From contig CADANF010000020.1 in assembly GCA_902789175.1 (NCBI GenBank), forward strand, positions 1 to 64,000: a stretch of 64,000 nucleotides of DNA, written 5' to 3'. The notes below the pieces were generated by a model, which did no database searches, was not told the DNA's origin, and saw nothing but the letters and a program-made list of their open reading frames with translations. The translations under genes and the position numbers were made by a program. Positions 8,288 through 17,040 of this stretch are shown piece after piece; positions within the stretch are counted from its first letter, which is position 1; the number at the start of each line of letters is the position of its first letter. The stretch comes from an uncultured Lachnospiraceae bacterium. GTDB taxonomy: Bacteria > Bacillota > Clostridia > Lachnospirales > Lachnospiraceae.

Positions 8288-8926
8288 TTATGGTCTGAAT
8301 CTAACCATATTTATAGGATTACCCATTTCAGAAAACTTCTTTTCATATTCTGTCATGACATTTCCTTCATTATAATCGCTATGATGAAGATCTCTAGTCA
8401 TTGCATCTATCTTCCAACCTGATTCTTCAATAGATTCAAGAGAAAAATCAAATAACATCACATTATCGGTTTTAAACTGTATAGCTCCATCCTTAGTAAG
8501 AATATTTTTATATCTGTTAAGGAATCTGTCTGATGTAAGTCTACGCTTTGCATGTCTATCCTTTGGCCATGGATCTGAAAAGTTCAGATATATATATGAT
8601 ACTTCTTCATTTCCAAATACTTCCTCAATTTCTTCAGCATCCATTCTTATAAAGAAAAGATTCTTCATATTTTCTTCTAATTCTCTTTTTTCAATAGCTC
8701 GAACAAGAACACTTGAATATTTTTCTATACCTATATAATTAATATCAGGATTTCTACGAGCCATTTCAGTAATAAACATACCCTTACCCATACCTATCTC
8801 AATATTAATAGGATTATCATTTCCAAATATCTTATTCCACTGACCTCTATTTGATTTCTCATCATGAATTACAAATTCACTATCGGCTATAGTATCTCTG
8901 GATCCTTTTACATTTCTAAGTCTCAT
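8288..8926 (-). CDS. trmB: tRNA (guanine-N7-)-methyltransferase
   Basis: SAM-dependent enzyme making m7G46 in the tRNA variable loop. The 212-residue length is normal for the family. The SAM site EIGMGKGMFI (about 42-51) and the family motif FSDPWPKDRHAKRRLTS are clear, followed by the C-terminal FKTDN and TEYEKKF. It is a single gene with its own terminator, divergent from the carboxypeptidase gene. Confidence 0.95.
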   Translation of the reverse strand: MRLRNVKGSRDTIADSEFVIHDEKSNRGQWNKIFGNDNPINIEIGMGKGMFITEMARRNPDINYIGIEKYSSVLVRAIEKRELEENMKNLFFIRMDAEEIEEVFGNEEVSYIYLNFSDPWPKDRHAKRRLTSDRFLNRYKNILTKDGAIQFKTDNVMLFDFSLESIEESGWKIDAMTRDLHHSDYNEGNVMTEYEKKFSEMGNPINMVRFRP

Positions 8927-9095
8927 ATTTATTTATACTCCATCTGTTATTTTTCTATCTTTTCAGATAATGATTATAACATATAACTTTTTTTATTCTA
9001 CTTCATATTTCTTTATTTTTTTAGTTTCTTCTATTATAATATCACATGTGCTAAATACACTTATAAAATATACAACTCATGGAGTTTTTATATAT

Positions 9096-10583
9096 ATGAA
9101 CAAAAAAATAATATCCTTTTTACTGGTTTTATGTATCTTCATTTTTCCATTAAGTAAAATGACTGTACACGCTGATGACAGTATGAGACGCCATGCTACT
9201 GATATTCCAGGAAATGAAGATAAGCACTCAACTACTAACTACGTCCCAAGCGACGCTCCTAATGTATCCTGTTCATCAGGTATCATTATGGATATAGATA
9301 CCGGAAATATATTATATGAAAAAAATTCAGAAAAGAAATCTTATCCTGCCAGCACCACTAAGCTGATGACAGCTCTGCTGTGCCTTGAAGATAAGTCTAT
9401 ATATGACACAGTCAAAGTTTCTTCATCAGCACTTAAAGATATCCCTGAAAATGCCACTACTATGAACTTAATTGCTGGAGAGACCATTTCTTATGAAGAA
9501 TTATTATATGGTCTATTACTTGTATCAGCTAATGAGGCAGCAAATGTCATTGCAGAGAATGTTTCTGGAGATATTTCTTCTTTTGCTGACAAAATGAATA
9601 CAAAGGCAAAAGAATTAGGATGCACAGATACTCATTTTTCCAATGCCAATGGACTTCATAATAATGACCACTATACAACAGCTTATGATATGGCACTTAT
9701 TGCGGCAAATGTTTATCAGAATTCTGATTTTAGAAACATCATAAAGACAACCTACCACGTTGTTCCAAAAACTGACCTTTCATCTGAAAGGGATCTTTGG
9801 ACATCGAATCAGTCTTTATATGACTCAAATGATATCTATTATAAATATTGTACAGGTGGAAAAACCGGATATACTGAAGAAGCAGGTGAATGTCTTGTAT
9901 CATTTGCTGAAAGAAATGGTATCAGACTTGTTGCAGTTCTTTATAATTGTGATGAAGATAAAAGATTTAAAGAATCAAAAGAACTTTTTGAATTTGCTTT
10001 CAATAACTATACTTATATCAAACCTCTTGAAAACTTTGATATGAGTACAGCTTTTACATCAGAAAATGATACCTATCTTATGACCAATTATAATAATATG
10101 CTCATACATGAAATGCCTGATTATTCATTTAATCACACACTTGGTCTGACTGTCAGAACTGATATTACAGTCGATAAATTTACAGTTACACCTGTAATCA
10201 ACCAAAATATAAACAGTAGCGTTGCCGGATACATATCAGTTATGTATAATAATAAAGAATTGCTTAGAACCGACTTTATCAGAAAATGTGATCTTCGGAA
10301 ATACATTGACAAAAACGCTTCTAAAGAAAGCCAGACAGTTAAGATGAAGAAACATTTTAAAGCGTTATTTGATGAAAATGGATTAATAATCATATTATCC
10401 CTGGTTCTTGTAGTATTACTTATAGTTCTTCTTATTCTTTATAAAACTTTAAGAAAGATAAAAAGACCTAATGTACATCACTATTCAGGCAGAAATTATA
10501 AAAAAAATAAGGAAAAAAATTTAAGGAAAGAAACCAGCGAAAGAAAGGTTGAAGGAAAGGAGATAAACGATGGCACCAAATGA
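9096..10583 (+). CDS. D-alanyl-D-alanine carboxypeptidase (peptidase S11, DacF/PBP5 type)
   Basis: Trims the terminal D-Ala from peptidoglycan stem peptides outside the cell. I start at the ATG at 9096, giving 495 residues with a good signal peptide (MNKKIIS, a hydrophobic run, then VHADD). The in-frame ATG at 8970 would put a second hydrophobic run ahead of it. Catalytic motifs are S86-x-x-K89 (STTK), SAN (144-146) and KTG (256-258). After the S11 C-terminal domain there is a membrane helix near 425-450 and a basic cytoplasmic tail, rather than the amphipathic anchor of PBP5. The last 14 bases overlap the next gene. Confidence 0.93.
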   Translation: MNKKIISFLLVLCIFIFPLSKMTVHADDSMRRHATDIPGNEDKHSTTNYVPSDAPNVSCSSGIIMDIDTGNILYEKNSEKKSYPASTTKLMTALLCLEDKSIYDTVKVSSSALKDIPENATTMNLIAGETISYEELLYGLLLVSANEAANVIAENVSGDISSFADKMNTKAKELGCTDTHFSNANGLHNNDHYTTAYDMALIAANVYQNSDFRNIIKTTYHVVPKTDLSSERDLWTSNQSLYDSNDIYYKYCTGGKTGYTEEAGECLVSFAERNGIRLVAVLYNCDEDKRFKESKELFEFAFNNYTYIKPLENFDMSTAFTSENDTYLMTNYNNMLIHEMPDYSFNHTLGLTVRTDITVDKFTVTPVINQNINSSVAGYISVMYNNKELLRTDFIRKCDLRKYIDKNASKESQTVKMKKHFKALFDENGLIIILSLVLVVLLIVLLILYKTLRKIKRPNVHHYSGRNYKKNKEKNLRKETSERKVEGKEINDGTK

Positions 10584-11691
10584 TGTAATAACAGTCTTAA
10601 ATAATATGCTGGACTATTTTAATGAACTTCATAAGTCAGATAAATCCTCACTTCAAGCCCATAAAACTGAGCTATTTGAATTAAATGTCCGTCTGGAAGA
10701 ATTAAACAAGACCAAGAATGTTTACTCAATTAATTCTAATTTTAGAAAGAATGTATTTAGTCCCATCATTAAAGATGCTGAAGATACAGAAAAACAGTCT
10801 GAAATTGAAAATGAAATTGAAAACTTAAACACTGCAAAAGCAGCTCTTGACGATAAACTCCTTAATGAAGAGATTTCTTTAAAAGCCATTGAAACTAAGA
10901 TCAAAGATCTAGAAGCAGCAAAGGAAGCTTTGGAGAATTTCAATCAAAAGGAGTCAGAAGCCGACAAAAAAGAAATAGAAGCCTTAAAATATCAATGTCT
11001 CAAAGTAGAAGCAGAAGCGAAACTTAGCGCTAGAGCAGAGTTAATGAAGCATGGACAGAATATACTTATGCTTGACGCCTTTGAAAAATCATTCTATTCT
11101 ACTATACTGGACAACAGAGTAATAAAGGAATTATCTTCTAATAATCATAAATTAGAAATGTTAAGATATCTTATTACCACAAATCCAGAAAAGGCAAAAG
11201 AAGAAATCGACAGATTAATTGAAGCAGATACAAAAATCTCAGAAACTTTAGGTTCTCTTCTTAGAAAAATGCATTACGATTTTGATGATTCAAAACCTAT
11301 CGCACTTCAGATTGACAGCCTTATAATGAAATTCAGAGACAGACATCCTGAATATGTATTGGAATCAAATGTAATATGTGACGACGATCAGAAGCTTTCA
11401 TATATTAAAGCTCTGTCCCTTGTTAATTTACTTGAGATATTCCTTGATAATATAGCTAAACATTCTGATGCAACTCAAATAAATATCTATATTGAGATTG
11501 ATAAAGATAACATTAATGCTACTTTAAAAGACAATGGAAATGGCATTAGTAATGATTATCTTAATAAATACCCTTGGTATTCTAGTTTACATAAAGCATA
11601 TGAGATTATCTATCTTCTCAATGGTAAACTTGATATTCATGGTGAAGAAAAGATAGGAACAACTGTTACATTCAGTTATTCAATCAAATAA
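10570..11691 (+). CDS. Cytoplasmic histidine-kinase-like ATPase, DegS-like, probably without the phosphoacceptor histidine
   Basis: A 373-residue soluble protein. Residues about 20-160 form a long coiled coil. Residues 165-225 resemble the HisKA_3 dimerisation domain, and 285-373 form a GHKL ATPase with the N box FLDNIAKHSDA (291-301), G1 DNGNG (321-325) and a final GTTVTF. Where DegS-type kinases have H-D the sequence reads L180-D181 (ILDNRV), so the autophosphorylated histidine seems to be missing. No response regulator adjoins it. AAAGGAG within the end of the carboxypeptidase gene sets the start, so the two are coupled. The role is unknown; phosphatase or scaffold roles are possible. Confidence 0.7.
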   Translation: MAPNDVITVLNNMLDYFNELHKSDKSSLQAHKTELFELNVRLEELNKTKNVYSINSNFRKNVFSPIIKDAEDTEKQSEIENEIENLNTAKAALDDKLLNEEISLKAIETKIKDLEAAKEALENFNQKESEADKKEIEALKYQCLKVEAEAKLSARAELMKHGQNILMLDAFEKSFYSTILDNRVIKELSSNNHKLEMLRYLITTNPEKAKEEIDRLIEADTKISETLGSLLRKMHYDFDDSKPIALQIDSLIMKFRDRHPEYVLESNVICDDDQKLSYIKALSLVNLLEIFLDNIAKHSDATQINIYIEIDKDNINATLKDNGNGISNDYLNKYPWYSSLHKAYEIIYLLNGKLDIHGEEKIGTTVTFSYSIK

Positions 11692-11797
11692 TAATTGTGT
11701 AAAATATAAATTATCTGACTAAAAGTCAAATTATAATTTCAAAATGTTGATAATCTAATTTGACCTTAAATATATTTGTTTAGAATTGGAGAATTAA

Positions 11798-13489
11798 ATG
11801 AAAGAACAAATTTTAGAATTATTAAGCAAAGCAATACCTGACCTGACAACAGAAGAAATCTCAGGTCTTATTGAAATTCCACCAAAACCTGAACTTGGTG
11901 ACTATGCATTTCCATGTTTCAGACTTGCAAAGACTATGCATAAAGCACCTCAGGTCATAGCATCTGAGATTAAGGATTCTATCGGTGAAGTTGAATATAT
12001 AGATGAGATCAGAGTTGTTGGTGCTTATCTTAATTTTTTCCTTAATAAGAATATTTATGTAAAAAATGTTCTTGATTCAGCTTTAAAAGATGACTTTGGT
12101 TCTTCAACAGAAGGAAATAATAAGACAATTTGTATAGATTATTCTTCTCCAAACGTTGCTAAAAATTTCCATATTGGACATCTTAGAACAACAATTATAG
12201 GTAACTCACTTTATAAGATTTATTCAAAATTAGGATATCATGTTGAAAGGATCAATCACTTAGGTGACTGGGGAACTCAGTTTGGTAAGCTTATAGTAGC
12301 TTATAAGAAATGGGGTTCTGAAGAGGAGATTAAAGCTAAAGGAATTGAAGAGCTTATGCGTCTCTATGTTAAATTCCACCAGGAAGCAGATAATGATGAC
12401 AGCTTAAATGATGAAGCTCGTGCATGGTTTGTTAAGATGGAACAGAATGATGAAGAAGCTCTTAAAATCTGGAAATGGTTTGTTGAGATTTCTCTTGTAG
12501 AATTTAAACGTACATATAAGCTTCTTGGAATGGATTTTGATCATTTCATGGGTGAATCTTTCTATAGAAACATGACACCTGATGTATTAAAGAAACTTAC
12601 AGATGCTAATCTTCTTACAGAAAGTCAAGGTGCTAAAGTTGTAGATCTTTCAGAATATGATATGCCACCAGCTCTTATTCTTAAAAATGATGGTTCTTCA
12701 ATCTATGCCACAAGAGATATTGCTGCAATATTCTACCGTAAAGAAACTTATAATTTTGAGAAGTGTCTTTATGTAACAGGACAGGAACAGAAGCTTCACT
12801 TCAAACAAGTATTCAAAGTTATTGAATTACTTGGAAATGAATGGGCTAAAGATGGTCTTGTACATATTCCTTATGGTCTTGTTAGTCTTGGAGGTGAAAA
12901 ACTTTCAACACGTGATGGTAATGTAATCTATGCTGAAGATATTCTTCTTGAAGCTATATCTAAAGTTAAAGAGATCATTGGTGAAAAAAATCCTGACCTT
13001 GAGAATAAAGATGAAGTGGCAGAAAAAGTTGGTGTAGGTGCAGTTATATTTAATGATCTTTATAACCAGCGTATTAAAGATGTATCTTTTAAATGGTCAC
13101 ATCTTCTTAACTTTGAAGGTGAAACAGGACCTTATGTTCAGTACACATATGCAAGATGCTCAAGTATCTTAAGAAAGCTTCCTGATTTTGTTCTTTCATC
13201 TGATATTGATTATTCAGTACTTAATGATGAATCATCAGTTGCTCTTCTTAAAGAGATTGCTAAATTTCCTTCAGTTGTTAAAGAAGCATCAGAGAGATAT
13301 GAGCCATCTGTTATTGCAAGATATGCAGTTGATCTGGCACAGGCTTTCAATACATTCTATACACAGAACAGAATCAATGTTGAAGAAAAGAATATCCGTG
13401 ATGCAAGATGCACACTTGTTGCTGTAACAAGACGTATCATTAAAGATGCTTTAGATTTACTTGGAATTTCAGTTGTAGAACAGATGTAA
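11798..13489 (+). CDS. argS: Arginyl-tRNA synthetase
   Basis: Class I synthetase charging tRNA-Arg, 563 residues, the usual size. The N-terminal Add-1 domain (1-90) is followed by the HIGH signature HIGH at 125-128 (NFHIGHLR). The KMSK-equivalent is KLSTRDGN, and the helical anticodon-binding DALR domain ends in DLLGISVVEQM. No T-box leader is seen in the 106 bases upstream. The transcript ends in a hairpin that also contains a parS site. Confidence 0.97.
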   Translation: MKEQILELLSKAIPDLTTEEISGLIEIPPKPELGDYAFPCFRLAKTMHKAPQVIASEIKDSIGEVEYIDEIRVVGAYLNFFLNKNIYVKNVLDSALKDDFGSSTEGNNKTICIDYSSPNVAKNFHIGHLRTTIIGNSLYKIYSKLGYHVERINHLGDWGTQFGKLIVAYKKWGSEEEIKAKGIEELMRLYVKFHQEADNDDSLNDEARAWFVKMEQNDEEALKIWKWFVEISLVEFKRTYKLLGMDFDHFMGESFYRNMTPDVLKKLTDANLLTESQGAKVVDLSEYDMPPALILKNDGSSIYATRDIAAIFYRKETYNFEKCLYVTGQEQKLHFKQVFKVIELLGNEWAKDGLVHIPYGLVSLGGEKLSTRDGNVIYAEDILLEAISKVKEIIGEKNPDLENKDEVAEKVGVGAVIFNDLYNQRIKDVSFKWSHLLNFEGETGPYVQYTYARCSSILRKLPDFVLSSDIDYSVLNDESSVALLKEIAKFPSVVKEASERYEPSVIARYAVDLAQAFNTFYTQNRINVEEKNIRDARCTLVAVTRRIIKDALDLLGISVVEQM

Positions 13490-13507
13490 TAATTCTTTTA
13501 TATGTAT

Positions 13508-13539
13508 AAGAGGAATGTTTCACGTGAAACATTCCTCTT
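13508..13539 (+). terminator. argS terminator containing parS site 1
   Basis: A perfect 32-base palindrome: each 16-base arm is the reverse complement of the other, and TTTATTTTTCTT follows on the plus strand. Its centre (13516-13531) is the full parS consensus TGTTTCACGTGAAACA. The same DNA therefore looks like a transcription terminator and a ParB-binding site. Confidence 0.75.
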
Positions 13540-13585
13540 TTTATTTTTCTTACATCATTTTTTATTTAATATATATAATGATGTG

Positions 13586-13773
13586 GGTGTCAAAAGTACC
13601 TTTTGACACCATATGACATACGGATTGCTCCATTTCTTACGAAATTCTCGCAATCCTAGAAACATTCGGAAACCGCTATTTTTCTAAGAAAAATGCTATT
13701 TTCTGATATTTCAGCGTGTCATAAGGTCAAAATGCTTTTCCTGCAAGCAGAAACGCATTTTGACTTTTGACAC
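13586..13773. repeat. Palindromic noncoding element downstream of argS
   Basis: It begins with GGTGTCAAAAG-TAC-CTTTTGACACC (13586-13610). It ends with a strong hairpin (13716-13773) in which GTCAAAATGC (13726-13735) pairs with GCATTTTGAC (13755-13764). GTGTCAAAAGT at the left end is repeated inverted at 13763-13773. The terminal inverted repeats and internal palindromes resemble a small non-autonomous repeat element. No coding frame is seen, and it is richer in G+C than the AT-rich stretch after it. Confidence 0.55.
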
Positions 13774-13786
13774 TTATGTCATATAA

Positions 13787-13802
13787 TGTTTCACGTGAAA
13801 CA
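13787..13802. promoter_or_regulatory. parS site 2
   Basis: Perfect TGTTTCACGTGAAACA, extended to a 28-base palindrome (13781-13808). Confidence 0.9.
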
Positions 13803-14147
13803 TTATATATATATTTGTAACATTAAATACTAAATGATAATTAAATTTAATCTAAAGAATTAATTACTTAATAATAATTAATCAAAGTAAAAAATATTAA
13901 AACAAATAGAAAATTCAAACTAAAAATATAAGATATATAATTAAAAGAAATAATAATCTGTATTTCAGCTTTTTATGTTTAATTAAACTGTCACTAAATA
14001 ACTTAACTAATATGACAAATACTCAAACCAAGTATACTTCTCCAAAAATCAAGATGTAACCTGATATAATAAAAAATTTAAAGATATACAATTAGAATTT
14101 ACATATAAATAGACAACTTTTGATTGATATTTGTAATGCATCAAAAA

Positions 14148-14163
14148 TGTTTCACGTGAAACA
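14148..14163. promoter_or_regulatory. parS site 3
   Basis: Perfect 16-base parS consensus in the AT-rich region ahead of parA. Confidence 0.9.
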
Positions 14164-14212
14164 TAAGAAAAATTAATTTAAGAATATAATATATTAATAT
14201 TTCAATTAAAAA

Positions 14213-14228
14213 CGTTTCACGTGAAACA
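14213..14228. promoter_or_regulatory. parS site 4
   Basis: parS with one deviation (first base C instead of T). Confidence 0.85.
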
Positions 14229-14273
14229 TATTAAAATTAAAAATATGAACTCATTGATATTTTAAAAAAATAA

Positions 14274-14289
14274 TGTTTCACGTGAAACA
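14274..14289. promoter_or_regulatory. parS site 5
   Basis: Perfect parS consensus about 90 bp before the parA promoter -10. ParB loaded here could also influence parAB transcription. Confidence 0.9.
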
Positions 14290-14379
14290 TAAAATAAAAT
14301 AAGATAATCTATCAATCGATATATGGTAGTTTAAAAATATATATGTCCACATCTAGTTATAGAAGCAAAAAGCTAAAAG

Positions 14380-14388
14380 TGTTATAAT
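14380..14388 (+). promoter_or_regulatory. parA promoter (extended -10)
   Basis: TGTTATAAT, an extended -10 with consensus TATAAT at 14383-14388, about 47 bases before the start codon. No good -35 is seen. Confidence 0.55.
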
Positions 14389-14434
14389 TCTAAGGTACGT
14401 AAAAAAGAAGCTTTAATAATTAATGGAGTCGACA

Positions 14435-15208
14435 ATGGGAAGAATTATTGCAATTGCTAACCAAAAAGGTGGCGTAGGAAAAACAACTACATCGATAAAC
14501 CTTGCTGCTTGTCTGGCAGAAAAAGGTATGAAAGTTCTTGCCATAGATATGGATCCACAGGGAAATATGACAAGTGGATTAGGAATAGATAAGAATAACT
14601 TAGAATATTCTATCTATGATACTATGTGTGGAAATTGTAATCTAGGAGAAAGTATGCTGATTGATGTTTATAAGAATTTAAATCTTATACCTTCAAGCAG
14701 AGAACTGGCAGGAGCTGAGGTTGACTTTCTGGATGTAGAAGGAAAACAGTATATATTAAAAAACTTAGTTAAGAACATAAGAAAAAAATTTGATTTTATA
14801 ATCATAGACTGTCCACCTGCATTGGGAATCTTAACAATCAACGCAATGACAGCAGCAGACACTGTAATAGTTCCGATTCAATGTGAATTCTATGCATTAG
14901 ATGGTTTAACACAGTTAATGTATACTATCGAACTGATAAAAAAGCAGCTTAATAAAACTCTTGAAGTTGAAGGAGTTGTTTTTACAATGTACGATTCAAG
15001 AACGAACTTATCAGAACAGGTAGTTCAGAACGTAAAAGAAAATCTTGATGCATTGATCTATAACACTGTAGTTCCAAGAAATGTCAGACTTGCTGAGGCA
15101 CCAAGTTTTGGCCAGCCAATTAATATATATGATTCAAGAAGTGCAGGAGCCTATGCATATAGAGAGCTTGCAGATGAAGTTATAAATAACAAATTATTTT
15201 TGAAATAA
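14435..15208 (+). CDS. parA: Chromosome partitioning ATPase ParA/Soj
   Basis: Deviant Walker-type ATPase that moves ParB-parS complexes and in Firmicutes also regulates DnaA. I start at the ATG at 14435 (257 residues) because GGAG lies six bases upstream; the in-frame ATG at 14423 overlaps that site. The deviant Walker A KGGVGKTT is at 11-18, the A' motif follows (AIDMDPQGN), and Walker B is DFIIIDCPP. There is no N-terminal DNA-binding extension, as expected for a chromosomal ParA. Five parS sites lie upstream and parB downstream. Confidence 0.96.
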   Translation: MGRIIAIANQKGGVGKTTTSINLAACLAEKGMKVLAIDMDPQGNMTSGLGIDKNNLEYSIYDTMCGNCNLGESMLIDVYKNLNLIPSSRELAGAEVDFLDVEGKQYILKNLVKNIRKKFDFIIIDCPPALGILTINAMTAADTVIVPIQCEFYALDGLTQLMYTIELIKKQLNKTLEVEGVVFTMYDSRTNLSEQVVQNVKENLDALIYNTVVPRNVRLAEAPSFGQPINIYDSRSAGAYAYRELADEVINNKLFLK

Positions 15209-15268
15209 TTATTATAATAAACAAAAAATAAATATTAAAAATAAGAAATGTTAATAAATAAGTAAAAA

Positions 15269-15431
15269 AGTTGATAACTTTTATAATTACCAACAAAATT
15301 GACTTAAAAATTTATAGTTATAAACATTAAAAAGGGCTATTTAAGAGATTTTTGTTGATTACTCAATAAATTTATCAACATAATTAACATAAATTTGTTG
15401 ATAACTAAGTATTCAACCATATTTATCAACA
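15269..15431. promoter_or_regulatory. DnaA-box cluster between parA and parB
   Basis: Three exact TTATCAACA boxes (15372-15380, 15396-15404 reversed, 15423-15431). Single-mismatch variants lie at 15269-15277, 15287-15295, 15318-15326 and 15353-15361. The same 9-mer occurs in front of dnaA. The gap is AT-rich and noncoding. It could be a secondary origin element, a DnaA-titration site, or regulation of parB. Confidence 0.6.
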
Positions 15432-15486
15432 ATTATGTAAATTAAAATAGTTTACATAAAAGTATAAAGAAAAAAGAGGAAAGATG

Positions 15487-16428
15487 ATGGCTACAAAACG
15501 AGGACTTGGAAGAGGAATAAGTGAGCTGATTCCAACAGGCGATTCTAAAACAAAAAATACTACAAAAAAATCAGAAGAAAAACAGGTTAAAGTAGTAGAA
15601 AAAGTTGTTGAAAAGGTAATAGAAAAACCAACTGAACAGAAATTAAAGATAACTGATATAGAACCAAACAAGGATCAGCCAAGAAAAAATTTTGATGAAG
15701 ATGCATTAAATGAGCTTTCTGATTCTATCAAAAAATATGGAGTAATTGAACCTGTAGTTGTAGTAAAGAAAAATAAACACTATGAGATAATTGCAGGTGA
15801 AAGAAGATGGAGAGCAGCAAGACTAGCAGGTCTTAAGGAAATTCCCGTAATCATAAGAGATTATGATATGCAGCAACAGGTTGAAATTGCTCTCATTGAA
15901 AATCTTCAGAGAGAGAATTTAAATCCAATTGAAGAAGCTCATGCATATCAGAGACTTATAGATGAGTTTGATCTTAAGCAGGATGAAGTAGCCGAAAAAG
16001 TATCAAAAGGAAGAACTACAATAACTAATTCTCTCAGACTTTTAAAGCTTTGTGAAAAAGTACAGCAAATGCTTGTTAATGAAATGATATCCACAGGTCA
16101 TGCCAGATCACTTATTGCTATTGAAGATCCAGATGTACAATATGAAACAGCAATGACTGTTTTTGATAGAAAGATGACTGTTAGAGATACTGAAAAATTA
16201 GTTAAAAGTGTCCTTAAAATCTTAAGTGGTGAAAAAACAGAAGAAAGTAAACCTGAAGTAAAAGATCTTACACCAATATATAAAGACATCGAAGAAAAAT
16301 TAAAAAATGTACTTGGAACTAAAGCGGTAATTAAAACAAAAGATAATAAAAAAGGAAAGATTGAAATTGATTATTATTCACAGGACGATCTTGAAAGAAT
16401 ACTAGATTTAATTTACGGACAGAGATAA
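15487..16428 (+). CDS. parB: Chromosome partitioning protein ParB/Spo0J
   Basis: CTPase clamp that binds parS and spreads. I start at the second of two adjacent ATGs (15487; GAGGA six bases before), giving MATKRGLGRGISELIP, the ParA-stimulating N-terminus typical of the family. Next come a basic linker, the CTP-binding ParB domain with the GERRWRAARLAG motif and ENLQRENLNPIEEA, and the HTH region (KQDEVAEKVSKGRTTITNSLRLL). A C-terminal dimerisation domain ends the protein. At 313 residues it is normal. It lies 278 bp after parA, an unusually wide gap filled by DnaA boxes. Confidence 0.96.
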   Translation: MATKRGLGRGISELIPTGDSKTKNTTKKSEEKQVKVVEKVVEKVIEKPTEQKLKITDIEPNKDQPRKNFDEDALNELSDSIKKYGVIEPVVVVKKNKHYEIIAGERRWRAARLAGLKEIPVIIRDYDMQQQVEIALIENLQRENLNPIEEAHAYQRLIDEFDLKQDEVAEKVSKGRTTITNSLRLLKLCEKVQQMLVNEMISTGHARSLIAIEDPDVQYETAMTVFDRKMTVRDTEKLVKSVLKILSGEKTEESKPEVKDLTPIYKDIEEKLKNVLGTKAVIKTKDNKKGKIEIDYYSQDDLERILDLIYGQR

Positions 16429-16437
16429 AGGAGACAT

Positions 16438-16992
16438 ATGATTCTTACATCGAAAGTATTTGGAATAAGTATTGAAGCAATAGTCATTATTCTTTTACTT
16501 CTTATTATAATACTTGGCATTGCTTTATTTTTTACATATAAACAGACTATTTATATAAGTAGAAAATACTATGCCTTAATGAAGGGTAAAAAAGCAAGAG
16601 ACTTAGAACAGACTATTCTTACCCGATTCAAAGAAATGGACAAAGTTAAAGCAAATGAAAGAAAGATTACTAAAGAACATAAAAAATTCAAGGGACATCT
16701 TGATTCCTGTTATAATAAAATGGGATTAGTAAAATACAATGCTTTAAATGATAAAACAGGAGATTTAAGTTTTTCTCTATGTTTATTAAATGACGAAGAT
16801 TCAGGTATCGTACTTAATACTATGCATACCAACCAGGGATGTTATGTATATGCTAAAGAGATAATTAAAGGAGAATCTTATATAGCAATTTCCTCAGAAG
16901 AAAAAGAAGCTATTAAAAAAGCAATCACTTCAAATAATAATATTAAATCTATAATAGAAGAAGAACCTGAAGAAACATTTGAAATAAATTAA
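16438..16992 (+). CDS. DUF4446 family membrane-anchored protein
   Basis: A 184-residue protein with one N-terminal membrane helix (about 12-34). A charged segment and a compact domain follow (GLVKYNALNDKTGDLSFSLCLLNDEDSGIVLNT ... YAKEI). I recognise this as DUF4446, often encoded between parB and serS in Clostridia. Its function is unknown. AAGGAG lies before the ATG, nine bases after parB, so it is co-transcribed with parAB. Confidence 0.85.
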   Translation: MILTSKVFGISIEAIVIILLLLIIILGIALFFTYKQTIYISRKYYALMKGKKARDLEQTILTRFKEMDKVKANERKITKEHKKFKGHLDSCYNKMGLVKYNALNDKTGDLSFSLCLLNDEDSGIVLNTMHTNQGCYVYAKEIIKGESYIAISSEEKEAIKKAITSNNNIKSIIEEEPEETFEIN

Positions 16993-17040
16993 TATAATTG
17001 TATAATAAATAAAGATATAAATTGTTAAGGAGAATAAACA

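Larger units (their letters stand above)
13803..14379. other. Very AT-rich noncoding stretch between parS 2 and parA
   Basis: Nearly 580 bases, mostly A and T, holding parS sites 3-5 and no supported gene. It might serve as a duplex-unwinding or nucleoprotein loading region. It contains no full TTATCAACA box. Confidence 0.5.

Noticed and set aside
11692..11797. T-box leader before argS (and before serS)
   Set aside because: The gaps (106 and 48 bases) are too short and lack the T-box sequence and specifier stem.
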